Below, piece by piece: positions 25,987-34,642 of a DNA stretch of 64,000 nucleotides. Position numbers and translations under genes: made by a program. The notes beneath the pieces were generated by a model. The model had not been told where the DNA came from. It saw only the letters and a list, made by a program, of their open reading frames with translations, and made no database searches. This DNA comes from Bradyrhizobium sp. WSM1743 (GTDB taxonomy: Bacteria; Pseudomonadota; Alphaproteobacteria; Rhizobiales; Xanthobacteraceae). The stretch is taken from positions 62,001 through 126,000 of the forward strand of contig NZ_AXAZ01000014.1 in NCBI RefSeq assembly GCF_000473065.1. Reading direction: 5' to 3'. Every line of letters begins with the position of its first letter. Within the stretch, counting starts at the first letter, position 1.

Positions 25987-26631
25987 ATGACGACATTCCC
26001 GAAGCATTTGCTGGAAGGCTACAAGGCATTTGCCACCCAGCGGCTGCCGACCGAGCAGAACCGCTATCGCGAGCTGTCGGTGAAGGGGCAGTCGCCGGAA
26101 GTGATGGTGATCGGCTGCTGCGACAGCCGCGTCTCGCCGGAAGTGATCTTCGACGTCGGCCCGGGCGAGCTCTTCGTGGTCCGCAACATCGCCAATCTGG
26201 TGCCGACCTATCAGCCCGACGAGAATGCGCACGGCGTCTCGGCGGCGCTGGAATATGCGGTGACGGTGCTGAAGGTGAAGCACATCGTCGTGCTCGGCCA
26301 CGCGCAATGCGGCGGCATCCGCGCCTTCGTCGACAAGATCGAGCCGCTGACGCCCGGCGACTTCATCGGCAAATGGATGCAGATGTTCATCAAGCCCGGC
26401 GAGGTGGTCGAGCAGCGCGCCCACGAGACCATGGCGCAGTTCGTCGAGCGCATCGAGAAGGCCGCGGTGTTCCGCAGCCTCGAGAACCTGATGACCTTCC
26501 CGTTCGTGCGCAAGGCCGTGGAGAGCGGCCAGATGCAGACCCACGGCGCCTATTTCGGCGTCGCGGAGGGATCGCTGTTCGTGCTGGACAAAGAGGCGAA
26601 GGAATTTCGCAACGCGCAAAGCGTGGCTTGA
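25987..26631 (+). CDS. Beta-class carbonic anhydrase
   Basis: Zinc enzyme that interconverts CO2 and bicarbonate. Zn ligands and catalytic residues appear in CCDSRVSPEVIFD and GHAQCGGIRAF. The protein has 214 residues and no leader, so it is cytoplasmic. It starts at ATG 25987 and is divergent from the CitE-like gene. A family F repeat separates it from convergent asd. Confidence 0.94.
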   Translation: MTTFPKHLLEGYKAFATQRLPTEQNRYRELSVKGQSPEVMVIGCCDSRVSPEVIFDVGPGELFVVRNIANLVPTYQPDENAHGVSAALEYAVTVLKVKHIVVLGHAQCGGIRAFVDKIEPLTPGDFIGKWMQMFIKPGEVVEQRAHETMAQFVERIEKAAVFRSLENLMTFPFVRKAVESGQMQTHGAYFGVAEGSLFVLDKEAKEFRNAQSVA

Positions 26632-26664
26632 GCGATTTCGTAAACTGGCGCGTCAAACGAGATC

Positions 26665-26845
26665 GTCGTCCCGGACAAGCGCAAGCGCCGATCCGGGACC
26701 CATAGCCACAGGCTTGCGTTGTCGCGCGAGCTGGTCACCACGAGTCTTCGCCAAACCACGTCCTGTGGTTATCGCGACGAGCGCAAGCGCTCGCGCTGGG
26801 GTCCCGGATCGGCGCGCGCTTTTGGCGCGCTTGTCCGGGACGACG
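26665..26845. repeat. Interspersed inverted repeat, family F copy 2
   Basis: A longer copy between the convergent carbonic anhydrase and asd genes. It begins GTCGTCCCGGACAAGCGCAA, contains GGGACCCATAGCCACAGG and GTGGTTATCGCGACGAGCGC, and ends TTGTCCGGGACGACGAG. It may serve both genes as a transcript end. Confidence 0.85.
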
Positions 26846-26867
26846 AGAGTGACAGCCGAACGAAGCC

Positions 26868-27902
26868 TTACGCCGCCTTCTTCTTCGCGCTGATCAGCTT
26901 GCGGTTGATCAGCACTTCCGCGATCTGGATCGCGTTGAGCGCTGCGCCCTTGCGTAAGTTGTCGGACACGCACCACAGCACGAGACCGTTCTCCACCGTC
27001 GCGTCCTCGCGGATGCGGCTGATGTAAGTCGCGTCCTCGCCGGCCGCTTCGTAAGGAGTGGCGTAGCCGCCGGGCTCCTGCTTGTCGATGACGAGGCAGC
27101 CGGGCGCCTTGCGCAGGATCTCGCGCGCTTCGTCCGCGCTGATCGGATTCTCGAACTCGATGTTGACGGCCTCGGAGTGGCCGACGAAGACAGGCACGCG
27201 CACGCAGGTGGCGGAGAGCTTGATCTTGGGATCAAGGATCTTCTTGGTCTCCGCCATCATCTTCCACTCTTCCTTGGTGTAGCCGTCCTCCATGAAGACG
27301 TCGATGTGGGGAATGACGTTGAAGGCGATGCGCTTGGGGAATTTCTTCGCGACCAGCTCGTCATTGGTGTAGACGGCCTTGGTCTGGGAGAACAATTCGT
27401 CCATCGCGTCCTTGCCGGCACCCGACACCGATTGATAGGTCGAGACCACGACGCGCTTGATGCCGGCCTTGTCGTGCAGCGGCTTGAGCGCGACGACGAG
27501 CTGCGCGGTCGAGCAGTTCGGGTTGGCGATGATATTCTTCTTCTTGAAGCCTTCGGTCGCGGCCGCGTTCACCTCCGGCACGATCAGCGGCACGTCCGGG
27601 TCCATGCGCCAGGCGGAGGAATTGTCGATCACGACCGCGCCGGCGGCGCCGATCTGCGGCGACCATTCCTTCGACACCGAGCCGCCCGCCGACATCAGGC
27701 AGATATCGACGTCGGAGAAGTCGTAGTGCTCGAGCGCTTTGACCTTCAGGGTGCGGTCGCCATAGGAGACCTCGACGCCGACGCTGCGGCGCGACGCCAG
27801 GGCCACGACCTCGTCCGCGGGGAATTTGCGCTCGTCGAGGATGTTGAGCATTTCCCGACCGACATTGCCGGTCGCGCCGACGACTGCGACTTTGTAACCC
27901 AT
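26868..27902 (-). CDS. asd: Aspartate-semialdehyde dehydrogenase
   Basis: Makes aspartate semialdehyde for lysine, threonine and methionine synthesis. It has the N-terminal NADP-binding VGATGNVGREMLNIL, the catalytic Cys in NPNCSTAQL and the later FVGHSEAVNIEFE. 344 aa, full length. It works upstream of DapF (8443) in diaminopimelate synthesis. It is divergent from the hypothetical gene at 28019. Confidence 0.96.
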   Translation of the reverse strand: MGYKVAVVGATGNVGREMLNILDERKFPADEVVALASRRSVGVEVSYGDRTLKVKALEHYDFSDVDICLMSAGGSVSKEWSPQIGAAGAVVIDNSSAWRMDPDVPLIVPEVNAAATEGFKKKNIIANPNCSTAQLVVALKPLHDKAGIKRVVVSTYQSVSGAGKDAMDELFSQTKAVYTNDELVAKKFPKRIAFNVIPHIDVFMEDGYTKEEWKMMAETKKILDPKIKLSATCVRVPVFVGHSEAVNIEFENPISADEAREILRKAPGCLVIDKQEPGGYATPYEAAGEDATYISRIREDATVENGLVLWCVSDNLRKGAALNAIQIAEVLINRKLISAKKKAA

Positions 27903-28018
27903 CGTTCACTCTCCGATGAAAAAGCCCGTTCCTGAAGCTGACGCTTAAACAGGAAGAGCAGCGCTTCTATGCGAGAACCGGCCGCAAGACAACGTGGGAC
28001 CATGCCTGAAGGCCGTGG

Positions 28019-28801
28019 ATGCAGTCGCCTGAGGCCAGCACGGCCGTTAGCCCTACCCAGATCCAGCTGACGCTTTTAGCCTTCGCCGACGAGGTCGTCG
28101 GCACGCTGGCGCGCCTGATCGCCTATGTGGGGGCGCTCGCCCTGTTTGCCATCCTCGCCCTCGCAGCGCTCGGCCAGCTGCCTGACTTGCACGACGATGA
28201 GCCGGCGGACAAGCCGGGCTGGAGCGTGGCCGACCGTTCGCACCCGGCCTTCGCCATCAGCCGGCTCGATTCATCAGAGAAAACAGCCTCTTACACCATC
28301 CTCAGACATCCCGAAGGCGGCCGACGGGACGTGCTGCGCTGGACCGACACGGCGGACAAGCCTGTGGCCGAGCTCGAAATCTACCGCCAAGGCGCCGAAT
28401 TCGACGTGACACGGCCGGCGGCCGCGGGTCTGGCCGCCCGGATGGGCTTGGGTACGGCCACCCTGCTCGAGCAGGCTGGCCTGATCGACACCAAATTCGG
28501 GCCCGCCGTCCTGTTCCGGCCAATCGGCACGGCGAAGGGGGCCTGCCTCGGCTACCTCAAGCGCAGCGAGGAGCCGGGCTTGCAGATCTCCGGCTTCTCC
28601 TGCCAGGGCGGCAGCGTGCCCGCGACGCGCGCGGCGATCGCCTGCACGTTGAACCGGCTGACGCTGCTGGCCTCGGGCAACGAGCCGAAGCTGGCGGAAA
28701 TGTTCGCCCATGCCGAGCTGAAGCGCCGGTCCTGCGATTCGCAGGGCTCGTCGGACTGGCTGCTCGGCGCGGCGAATGCGCAATTGCGTGGGGCGCTTTG
28801 A
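28019..28801 (+). CDS. Membrane-anchored protein of unknown function
   Basis: 260 aa. A single transmembrane helix lies at about residues 33-56 (IAYVGALALFAILALAALGQ) after a short cytoplasmic tail, and the rest should be periplasmic. Cysteines in GACLGYL, FSCQGG, IACTLNR and RSCDSQG could form disulfides. I do not recognise the family. It is divergent from asd and followed by another exported protein. Confidence 0.72.
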   Translation: MQSPEASTAVSPTQIQLTLLAFADEVVGTLARLIAYVGALALFAILALAALGQLPDLHDDEPADKPGWSVADRSHPAFAISRLDSSEKTASYTILRHPEGGRRDVLRWTDTADKPVAELEIYRQGAEFDVTRPAAAGLAARMGLGTATLLEQAGLIDTKFGPAVLFRPIGTAKGACLGYLKRSEEPGLQISGFSCQGGSVPATRAAIACTLNRLTLLASGNEPKLAEMFAHAELKRRSCDSQGSSDWLLGAANAQLRGAL

Positions 28802-28957
28802 CCGGCATCAAGCTCAAGTGGCTGGTTTGCATGCAACTTTTGCCGGCACGCACGATTATTCCGAGCTGGTGTGACCCAATTGACCTAGTTGCGGTCACCC
28901 CGGGCGGGCTAGTATGGGGTGAAATCGACTGGCGGCTTGCCGCCTGAAGGGGACGTG

Positions 28958-29341
28958 ATGAGCTCGAAATTTTCTGCGGCGAACAAATTGGCGACCTGGC
29001 TTGCGGCGGGCGCCGTGATTGCCATGTCCGTCGCGACGCCGGCCTCCGCCGACACCAGGACCAAGCGCTATGACGAGCGCGGCCGCCCCTATTACGGCCC
29101 GAGCGGCCCCAACGCGGTCTATCAGCAGGGCCGCACCCGCATCTATGTGAGCAAGCGCTCCTGGCTCGACGGCGGCACCGAGGTCAATCCGGGCGACCGC
29201 AAGTTCTCCGACTACGCCTTCCCGCCGGCAGTGGGCTATCCGTCCTTCGCCCGCGAGAACCTCAACCGCCCGATCGACCGCCAGCCGCTCTCGCCGCCGC
29301 AGGATGTCGGCGGCTATCCGCAGAACTTCCCGCTGTACTGA
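28958..29341 (+). CDS. Small secreted protein, Tyr/Pro/Arg-rich
   Basis: 127 aa from ATG 28958 (behind AAGGGGACGTG). A signal peptide (LATWLAAGAVIAMSVATPASA) is followed by a mature chain rich in Tyr, Pro, Arg and Gly (RYDERGRPYYGPSGPN, SWLDGGTEVNPGDRKF). No catalytic motif is seen and the family is not named. A strong terminator follows at once. Confidence 0.75.
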   Translation: MSSKFSAANKLATWLAAGAVIAMSVATPASADTRTKRYDERGRPYYGPSGPNAVYQQGRTRIYVSKRSWLDGGTEVNPGDRKFSDYAFPPAVGYPSFARENLNRPIDRQPLSPPQDVGGYPQNFPLY

Positions 29342-29362
29342 GCGACGGATCTTTCTGAATCA

Positions 29363-29400
29363 AAATGGCCGGGCGCAACGCCCGGCCATTTTTGTTTTTT
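29363..29400 (+). terminator. Rho-independent terminator after the 28958 gene
   Basis: AATGGCCGGGCG and CGCCCGGCCATT form a perfect stem around CAA, followed by TTTGTTTTTT. It starts 22 bases after the stop codon. Confidence 0.93.
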
Positions 29401-29408
29401 CTCGCACC

Positions 29409-29511
29409 GTCATTCCGGGATGGTCCGAAGGACCAGACCTCAGGTGCGCAATTGCGCACCGGGGAATCTCGAGATTTCCGGGTTCGATGCTACGCATCGC
29501 CCCGGAATGAC
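29409..29511. repeat. Interspersed inverted repeat, family D copy 2
   Basis: A 103-bp copy between the terminator and leuB. It has the family ends GTCATTCCGGGATGGTCCGA and CGCCCCGGAATGAC and the middle AATCTCGAGATTTCCGGG, with an extra GTGCGCAATTGCGCAC palindrome inserted in the left half. Confidence 0.88.
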
Positions 29512-29523
29512 GGCGAGCGCCGC

Positions 29524-30636
29524 TTACGCGTGCAGCTTCTGCAATTCCTTCAGGATCGCTTCGCCCATCTGCGTGGTGGACGCAGCCGTGGTGCCCTCCG
29601 ACTTGATGTCGGCGGTGCGGAGGCCGCTGGCGAGCACGGCGGCGATCGCCGCGTCGACCTTGTCGGCGAGATCGCCCATGTCGAAGGAGTAGCGCAGCGC
29701 CATGCCGAAGGACGAGATCATCGCGATGGGATTGGCGAGGCCTTTGCCGGCGATGTCGGGCGCCGAGCCGTGCACGGGCTCGTACAGCGCCTTGCGCTTC
29801 TTGGTCTTGACGTCGACCTCGCCGAGCGAGGCCGAGGGCAGCATGCCGAGCGAGCCGGTCAGCATCGCCGCGATGTCGGAGAGCATGTCGCCGAACAGAT
29901 TGTCGGTGACGATGACGTCGAACTGCTTCGGCCATTTCACCAGCATCATGCCGCCGGAATCGGCGAGCTGATGCTCGAGCGTCACGTCCGGATATTCGCG
30001 CTTGTGAACCTGGGTCATGACCTCGTTCCAGAGCACGCCCGACTTCATGACGTTGCGCTTCTCCATCGACGTCACCTTGTTCTTGCGCTTCCTGGCAAGC
30101 TCGAAAGCGACGCGGCCGATGCGCTCGATCTCATAGGTGTCGTAGACCTGGGTATCGATGGCGCGCTTCTGGCCGTTGCCGAGGTCGGTGATGGTCTTGG
30201 GCTCGCCGAAATAGACGCCGCCGGTGAGCTCGCGCACGATGACGATGTCGAGGCCCTCGACCGCCTCGCGCTTCAGGCTGGAGGCATCCGCCAGCGCCGG
30301 ATAGCACACGGCGGGACGCAAATTGGCGAACAGCGCGAGATCCTTGCGCAGGCGGAGCAGGCCGGCTTCGGGGCGCACCTCATAGGGCACCGCATCCCAT
30401 TTCGGGCCGCCGACCGCGCCGAAGATCACGGCGTCAGCGTCCTTGGCCTTGGCCATGTCGCCCTCGGAGATCGAGACCTTGTGGGCGTCATAGGCCGAGC
30501 CGCCGACGAGGCCGGTGTCGGTCTCGAACTTGGCGATCCCGGCCGAATTGAGCCAATCGATCAGCCGCTTCACCTCGCCCATCACCTCGGGGCCGATACC
30601 GTCGCCGGGGAGCAGCAGCAATTTGTGGGTCGCCAT
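29524..30636 (-). CDS. leuB: 3-isopropylmalate dehydrogenase
   Basis: NAD-dependent oxidative decarboxylase of leucine synthesis. The start [20 protein letters not shown] follows AAGAAGGAAA. GPKWD, [14 protein letters not shown] and the active-site region [12 protein letters not shown] are present, with NAD-binding [10 protein letters not shown]. 370 aa, normal. A family D-type repeat lies 28 bp upstream of its start and a second one 12 bp downstream of its stop. Confidence 0.97.
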   Translation of the reverse strand: MATHKLLLLPGDGIGPEVMGEVKRLIDWLNSAGIAKFETDTGLVGGSAYDAHKVSISEGDMAKAKDADAVIFGAVGGPKWDAVPYEVRPEAGLLRLRKDLALFANLRPAVCYPALADASSLKREAVEGLDIVIVRELTGGVYFGEPKTITDLGNGQKRAIDTQVYDTYEIERIGRVAFELARKRKNKVTSMEKRNVMKSGVLWNEVMTQVHKREYPDVTLEHQLADSGGMMLVKWPKQFDVIVTDNLFGDMLSDIAAMLTGSLGMLPSASLGEVDVKTKKRKALYEPVHGSAPDIAGKGLANPIAMISSFGMALRYSFDMGDLADKVDAAIAAVLASGLRTADIKSEGTTAASTTQMGEAILKELQKLHA

Positions 30637-30663
30637 GGTCGATTTCCTTCTTAACTCTGCGTC

Positions 30664-30771
30664 GTCATTCCGGGGCGCGAGCAAGGCGAGCGAACCCGGA
30701 ATCCATCGGGCCACAGCGCAAGCGGGGAAATGGATTCCGGGTTCGCGCCAAGAGGCGCGCCCCGGAATGAC
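30664..30771. repeat. Interspersed inverted repeat, family D-like, leuB/MFS intergenic
   Basis: Ends match family D (GTCATTCCGGGGCGCGAG and CGCGCCCCGGAATGAC). The inside has AACCCGGAATCCAT and ATGGATTCCGGGTT as an inner inverted pair. It sits between the divergent leuB and MFS start codons, where promoters for both must lie. Confidence 0.83.
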
Positions 30772-30866
30772 GGGTGGCCGGAGTGCTAGAGCGGCGTTGC
30801 GCGCTTGGCAAGACACCATTGCCGCCTCGCGGCTGTGCAAGACGGGCAGGGCCTGCCACACTGCGC

Positions 30867-32081
30867 ATGCCGGAGTACCCCTTGCACGCCCCTGACCGTC
30901 CACCGAACCCGCATCCTGCGCGGCTGATCCTGACGCTGTCGCTGGCGGCGACGGTCGGGCTCGGCATCGGCCGTTTTGCCTATGCGCTGGTGCTGCCCGA
31001 CATGCGGGAGGACCTCGGCTGGTCCTACTCGGCGGCCGGTTTCATGAACACCATCAACGCTGTCGGCTACCTCGTGGGCGCGCTTGTGGCATCCAGGCTG
31101 ATCCAGCGCGTCGGCTGGGCGGCCGCGATCCGCGGCGGAACCCTCGCCTGCGTTGCCGCGCTCGCCACCTGCGCGCTGTCAGGCAATTTCGTCGCGCTGA
31201 GCTTGGCGCGCCTCGTGCTGGGCTTGGGCGCGGCGGCGGGCTTCGTCGCCGGCGGCGCGCTGGCTGCGACCGTTGCGCAGTCGCGGCCGGAGCGGGCCAA
31301 TTTCCTGCTGAGCCTGTTCTACGCCGGCCCGGGCATCGGCATTCTCGCCTCGGGACTGATCGCCCCGTTCACGCTGCAATATTTCGGACCCGGCTCATGG
31401 TGGATCGTGTGGTGGGCGCTGACGCTGCTGTCGGTCGCGATGACGATCCCGTTGTTCCTGATCCGCATCGAGAGCAGTGTCCGCTTCTCGGAAGGCGGTC
31501 ACGCGTCGTTCGCGATTTTGCCTGTGCTGATTTATCTGGCCGGCTACTTCCTGTTCGGCGCCGGCTACATCGCCTACATGACCTTCATGATCGCCTATGT
31601 GCGCGACGGCGGCGGCGGGGCCGCGGCGCAGGCGGCGTTCTGGAGCCTGATCGGGCTGTCCGCCTTCGTAACGCCGTGGGCCTGGCGCGGCGTGCTGGCG
31701 CTCGACCGCGGCGGGCTCGCCACCGCGATCATCCTCGGCACCAACGCGCTGGGTGCCGCCTTGCCGATGCTCGGACATTCGCCGGCCTGGCTCGCGGTCT
31801 CGGCCGTCGTGTTCGGCGTCGCCTTCTTCGCCGTGGTCGGCTCGACCACCGCCTTCGTGCGCTTCAACTATCCGCCAGAGGTGTGGCCGACCGCGATCGC
31901 GGCGATGACGATCTCGTTCGGCGTCGGCCAGACGCTCGGCCCGATCGTGGTCGGCGCGATCACGGATGCGCTGGGGAGCTTGAGCTACGCGCTGAATGTG
32001 TCGGCCGTGCTACTGGCGTTGGGGGCGGTGGCGGCGCTATGCCAGCGCAAGGTGGGGCCGGCCAAACAACCGGTGCCGTAG
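30867..32081 (+). CDS. MFS transporter, YbfB/YjiJ family
   Basis: 404-aa permease with about 12 transmembrane helices. [20 protein letters not shown] followed by [20 protein letters not shown] matches the YbfB/YjiJ-type MFS subfamily. The ATG at 30867 was chosen because it directly precedes the first conserved segment. An upstream extension crosses repeat sequence. The substrate is unknown. The stop TAG is the first part of a family G repeat. Confidence 0.85.
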   Translation: MPEYPLHAPDRPPNPHPARLILTLSLAATVGLGIGRFAYALVLPDMREDLGWSYSAAGFMNTINAVGYLVGALVASRLIQRVGWAAAIRGGTLACVAALATCALSGNFVALSLARLVLGLGAAAGFVAGGALAATVAQSRPERANFLLSLFYAGPGIGILASGLIAPFTLQYFGPGSWWIVWWALTLLSVAMTIPLFLIRIESSVRFSEGGHASFAILPVLIYLAGYFLFGAGYIAYMTFMIAYVRDGGGGAAAQAAFWSLIGLSAFVTPWAWRGVLALDRGGLATAIILGTNALGAALPMLGHSPAWLAVSAVVFGVAFFAVVGSTTAFVRFNYPPEVWPTAIAAMTISFGVGQTLGPIVVGAITDALGSLSYALNVSAVLLALGAVAALCQRKVGPAKQPVP

Positions 32082-32191
32082 GGTGGGTGAGCGCCAGCGT
32101 AACCCACCACTTCTGTCACCGCAGAAACCAAAGAGGTGGGTTACGCCTTGCGGACTGCGCTTCGCGCATCCGCAAAGCCAACCCACCCTAC
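32078..32191. repeat. Inverted repeat, family G (GTAGGGTGGGT element)
   Basis: GTAGGGTGGGTGAGCGCCAG and GTAACCCACC lead, and GGTGGGTTAC, CTTCGCGCATCC and ACCCACCCTAC close it, so both inner and outer arms are complementary. It overlaps the MFS stop codon and ends 11 bases before the molybdoprotein stop (convergent genes). One copy in this window. Confidence 0.85.
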
Positions 32192-32201
32192 GGCAGCCTC
32201 G

Positions 32202-32984
32202 CTAGCTCCCACTAAACGAATTGTACCCCTGGTCTTCCCAATAGCCGCCCTTGTAGTCGTTGGTGACTTCCATCGAGACGACGTATTTCGGGTTCTTGAA
32301 GCCGAGCTTTGTCGGCACGCGGATCTTCATCGGGAAGCCGTAGGCGCGCGGCAAAATCTCGTTCGCATATTTGAACGTCATCTGGGTCTGCGGATGCAGC
32401 GCGCTGCGCATGTCGAGCGGCGAGTTGTAGCCGTCCTTGTCGGCACACTGGAACCAGACGTACTTGGCGCGGGTGTCGGCGCCGATCAGTTTTAAGAAAT
32501 CGCGCAAGGGCGTGCCGGTCCAGCTGCCGATCGCGCTCCAGCCCTCGACGCAGATGTGGCGGGTGATCTGCGTGACCTGCGGCAATTGATAGAGTTCGTC
32601 CAGCGTCCAGGACTTCTTGTTGTCGACGAGGCCGCGCACCTCGAGCTTCCAGTCTTTGCCATCGATATCGGGCGCGTCGTCGAGATCGTAATAGGCGTTG
32701 AACGGGAACGGCTTCGTGATCGCGCTTTCGGGGAAGGTCGGCGCCAGCGCATCGGGATTGAAGATGAAGGCCTGCACCGCGTCGTTGAATTTCGAGACCT
32801 GCTTCAGCATCTCCTCGGCCGAAGAGGAATCGACGACGTCGCAGCCGGTGAGCAGCGTCAGCGCGCCGAGGCTGGCGCCGCCCGCGATGAAGCGGCGGCG
32901 GGTCACGTCGGGCATCGTCTTGATGGAGTCCTTGATCAAGAGGCGTTTGTCGACGCCGGGGATCAGGAATGAGCGCTTGGCCAT
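32202..32984 (-). CDS. Sulfite-oxidase-family molybdopterin protein, Tat lipoprotein
   Basis: 260-aa molybdopterin oxidoreductase of the MsrP/YedY-sulfite oxidase superfamily. The twin-arginine motif TRRRFIAGG (about residue 28) and a lipobox LLTGC with Cys48 suggest Tat export and membrane anchoring. The molybdenum-ligand Cys145 lies in RHICVEGWSAIGSWTG. It follows the cytochrome b gene by 11 bp on the same strand, so that protein is the likely electron partner. It is shorter than E. coli MsrP (334 aa). The substrate is not determined. Confidence 0.87.
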   Translation of the reverse strand: MAKRSFLIPGVDKRLLIKDSIKTMPDVTRRRFIAGGASLGALTLLTGCDVVDSSSAEEMLKQVSKFNDAVQAFIFNPDALAPTFPESAITKPFPFNAYYDLDDAPDIDGKDWKLEVRGLVDNKKSWTLDELYQLPQVTQITRHICVEGWSAIGSWTGTPLRDFLKLIGADTRAKYVWFQCADKDGYNSPLDMRSALHPQTQMTFKYANEILPRAYGFPMKIRVPTKLGFKNPKYVVSMEVTNDYKGGYWEDQGYNSFSGS

Positions 32985-32995
32985 GACTTACTCCC

Positions 32996-33625
32996 TTAAC
33001 GCCCGATGATCATCGCGCGCAGGCTCTTCGGGACCAGCAACGCGAGCAGGACGTGGATGACGAGGAAGGCGCAGATCGCGGCCATGCAGAAGAAGTGGAC
33101 GTAGCGCGCGGTCGGATAGTCGCCGAACAGCATCACCAAATAATAGAGCTGCACCGGCTTCCACAGTCCGAGGCCGGAGAGCACGATCAGCACGCCGACG
33201 ACGATGATGCCGGCATAGAGCAGGCGCTGCACGTAATTGTAGACGGTGAGATCGTCATGGCCGAGCTTGAAAGTCAGGGCGGCCCTGACATCGTGAAGCA
33301 CGCCCGATGGCGTGATCGGCAGCAGCTTCTTGCGGAAACGGCCGGTGGCAAGGCCGGTGACGAGATAAGCGAGGCCGTTGATCATCAAGAGCCACATCGC
33401 GGCGAAGTGCCAGAGCAGGCCGCCGCCGAGCCAGCCGCCGAGCGTGTACTCGCGCGGGAAACTGAAGCCGAACAGCGGCGAGGCGTTGTAGATCTGCCAG
33501 CCCGACAGGATCATCAGGATCATGGCGAGGGCGTTGATCCAGTGCATGACCCGCACCCAGGCCGGCTGGATCACTTTGGCCGGGGTGGCCCTGACCTGCT
33601 CGTCGGTGACTGTGAGGCTCGCCAT
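32996..33625 (-). CDS. Cytochrome b/b6 (Ni-hydrogenase b-type/b561) membrane protein
   Basis: 209 aa with four or five transmembrane helices and histidines suited to haem ligation (RVMHWINALAM, GGLLWHFAAMW, YVHFFCMAAICAFLVIHVLL). This is the cytochrome b561/hydrogenase-b type, not an MsrQ/YedZ protein. The ATG at 33625 begins MASLTVTDEQ. It is probably co-transcribed with the molybdoprotein (11-bp gap) and may link it to the quinone pool. Direction of electron flow unknown. Confidence 0.86.
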   Translation of the reverse strand: MASLTVTDEQVRATPAKVIQPAWVRVMHWINALAMILMILSGWQIYNASPLFGFSFPREYTLGGWLGGGLLWHFAAMWLLMINGLAYLVTGLATGRFRKKLLPITPSGVLHDVRAALTFKLGHDDLTVYNYVQRLLYAGIIVVGVLIVLSGLGLWKPVQLYYLVMLFGDYPTARYVHFFCMAAICAFLVIHVLLALLVPKSLRAMIIGR

Positions 33626-33732
33626 GGTGGTTCCGTCCTGAAGGTCGCGTGACAACAATTATACGCCGTTGCGTCCGCTTTCGTTACGCCCTGTCAGCCA
33701 TCGAATCGATGCCGTGAGGCTATTGCGGTCAC

Positions 33733-33763
33733 AAAAAAGCGAGCCGGGGGCCCCCGGCTCGCC
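33733..33763 (-). terminator. Rho-independent terminator after the fasciclin gene
   Basis: Perfect 24-bp palindrome GCGAGCCGGGGG/CCCCCGGCTCGC with AAAAAA on the plus strand, giving a U-tract for the minus-strand transcript. It lies 46 bp past the fasciclin stop and insulates it from the cytochrome b gene. Confidence 0.92.
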
Positions 33764-33808
33764 GTCTCAAAGCGCCCTGTTCGGGGGATGAAACAGGGGC
33801 ACGCGGTG

Positions 33809-34363
33809 TTACGTCGCCGGCATCAGCACGGTGTCGACCACATGGATGACGCCGTTCGACTGGTTGACGTTGGAGATCGTCACCATGGAGGTGCCGCCCT
33901 TGGCATCGACGATCCAGGTCTTGCCGTCCATCTTCTTCACGGTCAGTTCCTCGCCCTCCGCTGTCTTCAGCTTCTTGCCGTCGGTGAGATCGGAGGCTTC
34001 GAGCTTGCCGGGCACGACGTGGTAGGTGAGGATCTTGGTCAGCGTGGCCTTGTTCTCGGGCTTGACCAGATTGTCGACGGTGCCGGCCGGCAGCTTGCCG
34101 AAGGCGGCGTTGGTCGGCGCGAACACCGTGAACGGGCCCTTGCTCTCCAGCGTCGGCACCAGGCCCGCCGCCTTCACCGCCGCCACCAGCGTGGTGTGAT
34201 CCTTCGAGTTGACCGCGTTCTGAACGATGTTCTTGGACGGGAACATCGCGGCGCCGCCGACCATGACGGTCTTCTCCTCGGCGCGCACAGGCGCGACCAC
34301 GGTCGCGGTGATGGCGAGGGCACTGAAGGCGGCGGCAGCGAGATAGGCAATGCGCTTCGACAT
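33809..34363 (-). CDS. Secreted fasciclin-domain protein
   Basis: 184 aa with a signal peptide (AYLAAAAFSALAITATVVAPVRA) and one FAS1 domain: NIVQNAVNSKDHTTLVAAVK, GPFTVFAPTNAAFGKLP, LTYHVVPGKL and NGVIHVVDTVLMP. FAS1 domains mediate adhesion. A homologue (Nex18-type) is needed for nodulation in Sinorhizobium, but I cannot assign this here. The start ATG follows GGGAGACTTTCC. It has its own terminator. Confidence 0.92.
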   Translation of the reverse strand: MSKRIAYLAAAAFSALAITATVVAPVRAEEKTVMVGGAAMFPSKNIVQNAVNSKDHTTLVAAVKAAGLVPTLESKGPFTVFAPTNAAFGKLPAGTVDNLVKPENKATLTKILTYHVVPGKLEASDLTDGKKLKTAEGEELTVKKMDGKTWIVDAKGGTSMVTISNVNQSNGVIHVVDTVLMPAT

Positions 34364-34574
34364 GGAAAGTCTCCCGATTGAATTGTGACCGGCGGGGCCG
34401 GTGTTGAGTTGGGCAACAACGGCGGCTGCGACAGTGTGAAGTGATGCAGCAGTGCCGTCGTTGGACCGAACTACGGGACGGTTTGCGATGCGGTTTCGGG
34501 GAAAAATTCTTTGTGATGCGTGAAACTATAGGCGCGGATGTTCGTGGGGTGGATGCGCGATCCACATACTCCGC

Positions 34575-34612
34575 CGTCGTCCCGGACAAGCGAAGCGCTG
34601 ATCCGGGACAAC
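34575..34612. repeat. Family F repeat, short fragment
   Basis: CCGTCGTCCCGGACAAGCGA and GCGCTGATCCGGGACAACG resemble the outer arm of family F. Only about 38 bp are present, between the fasciclin and SDR genes. Confidence 0.65.
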
Positions 34613-34642
34613 GAGCGGAGATTGCGGCGTGCTCTACGCGCC

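Noticed and set aside
32078..32191. The family G repeat as an insertion sequence
   Set aside because: It has inverted arms but no transposase and is only 114 bp. It is a non-autonomous repeat at most.
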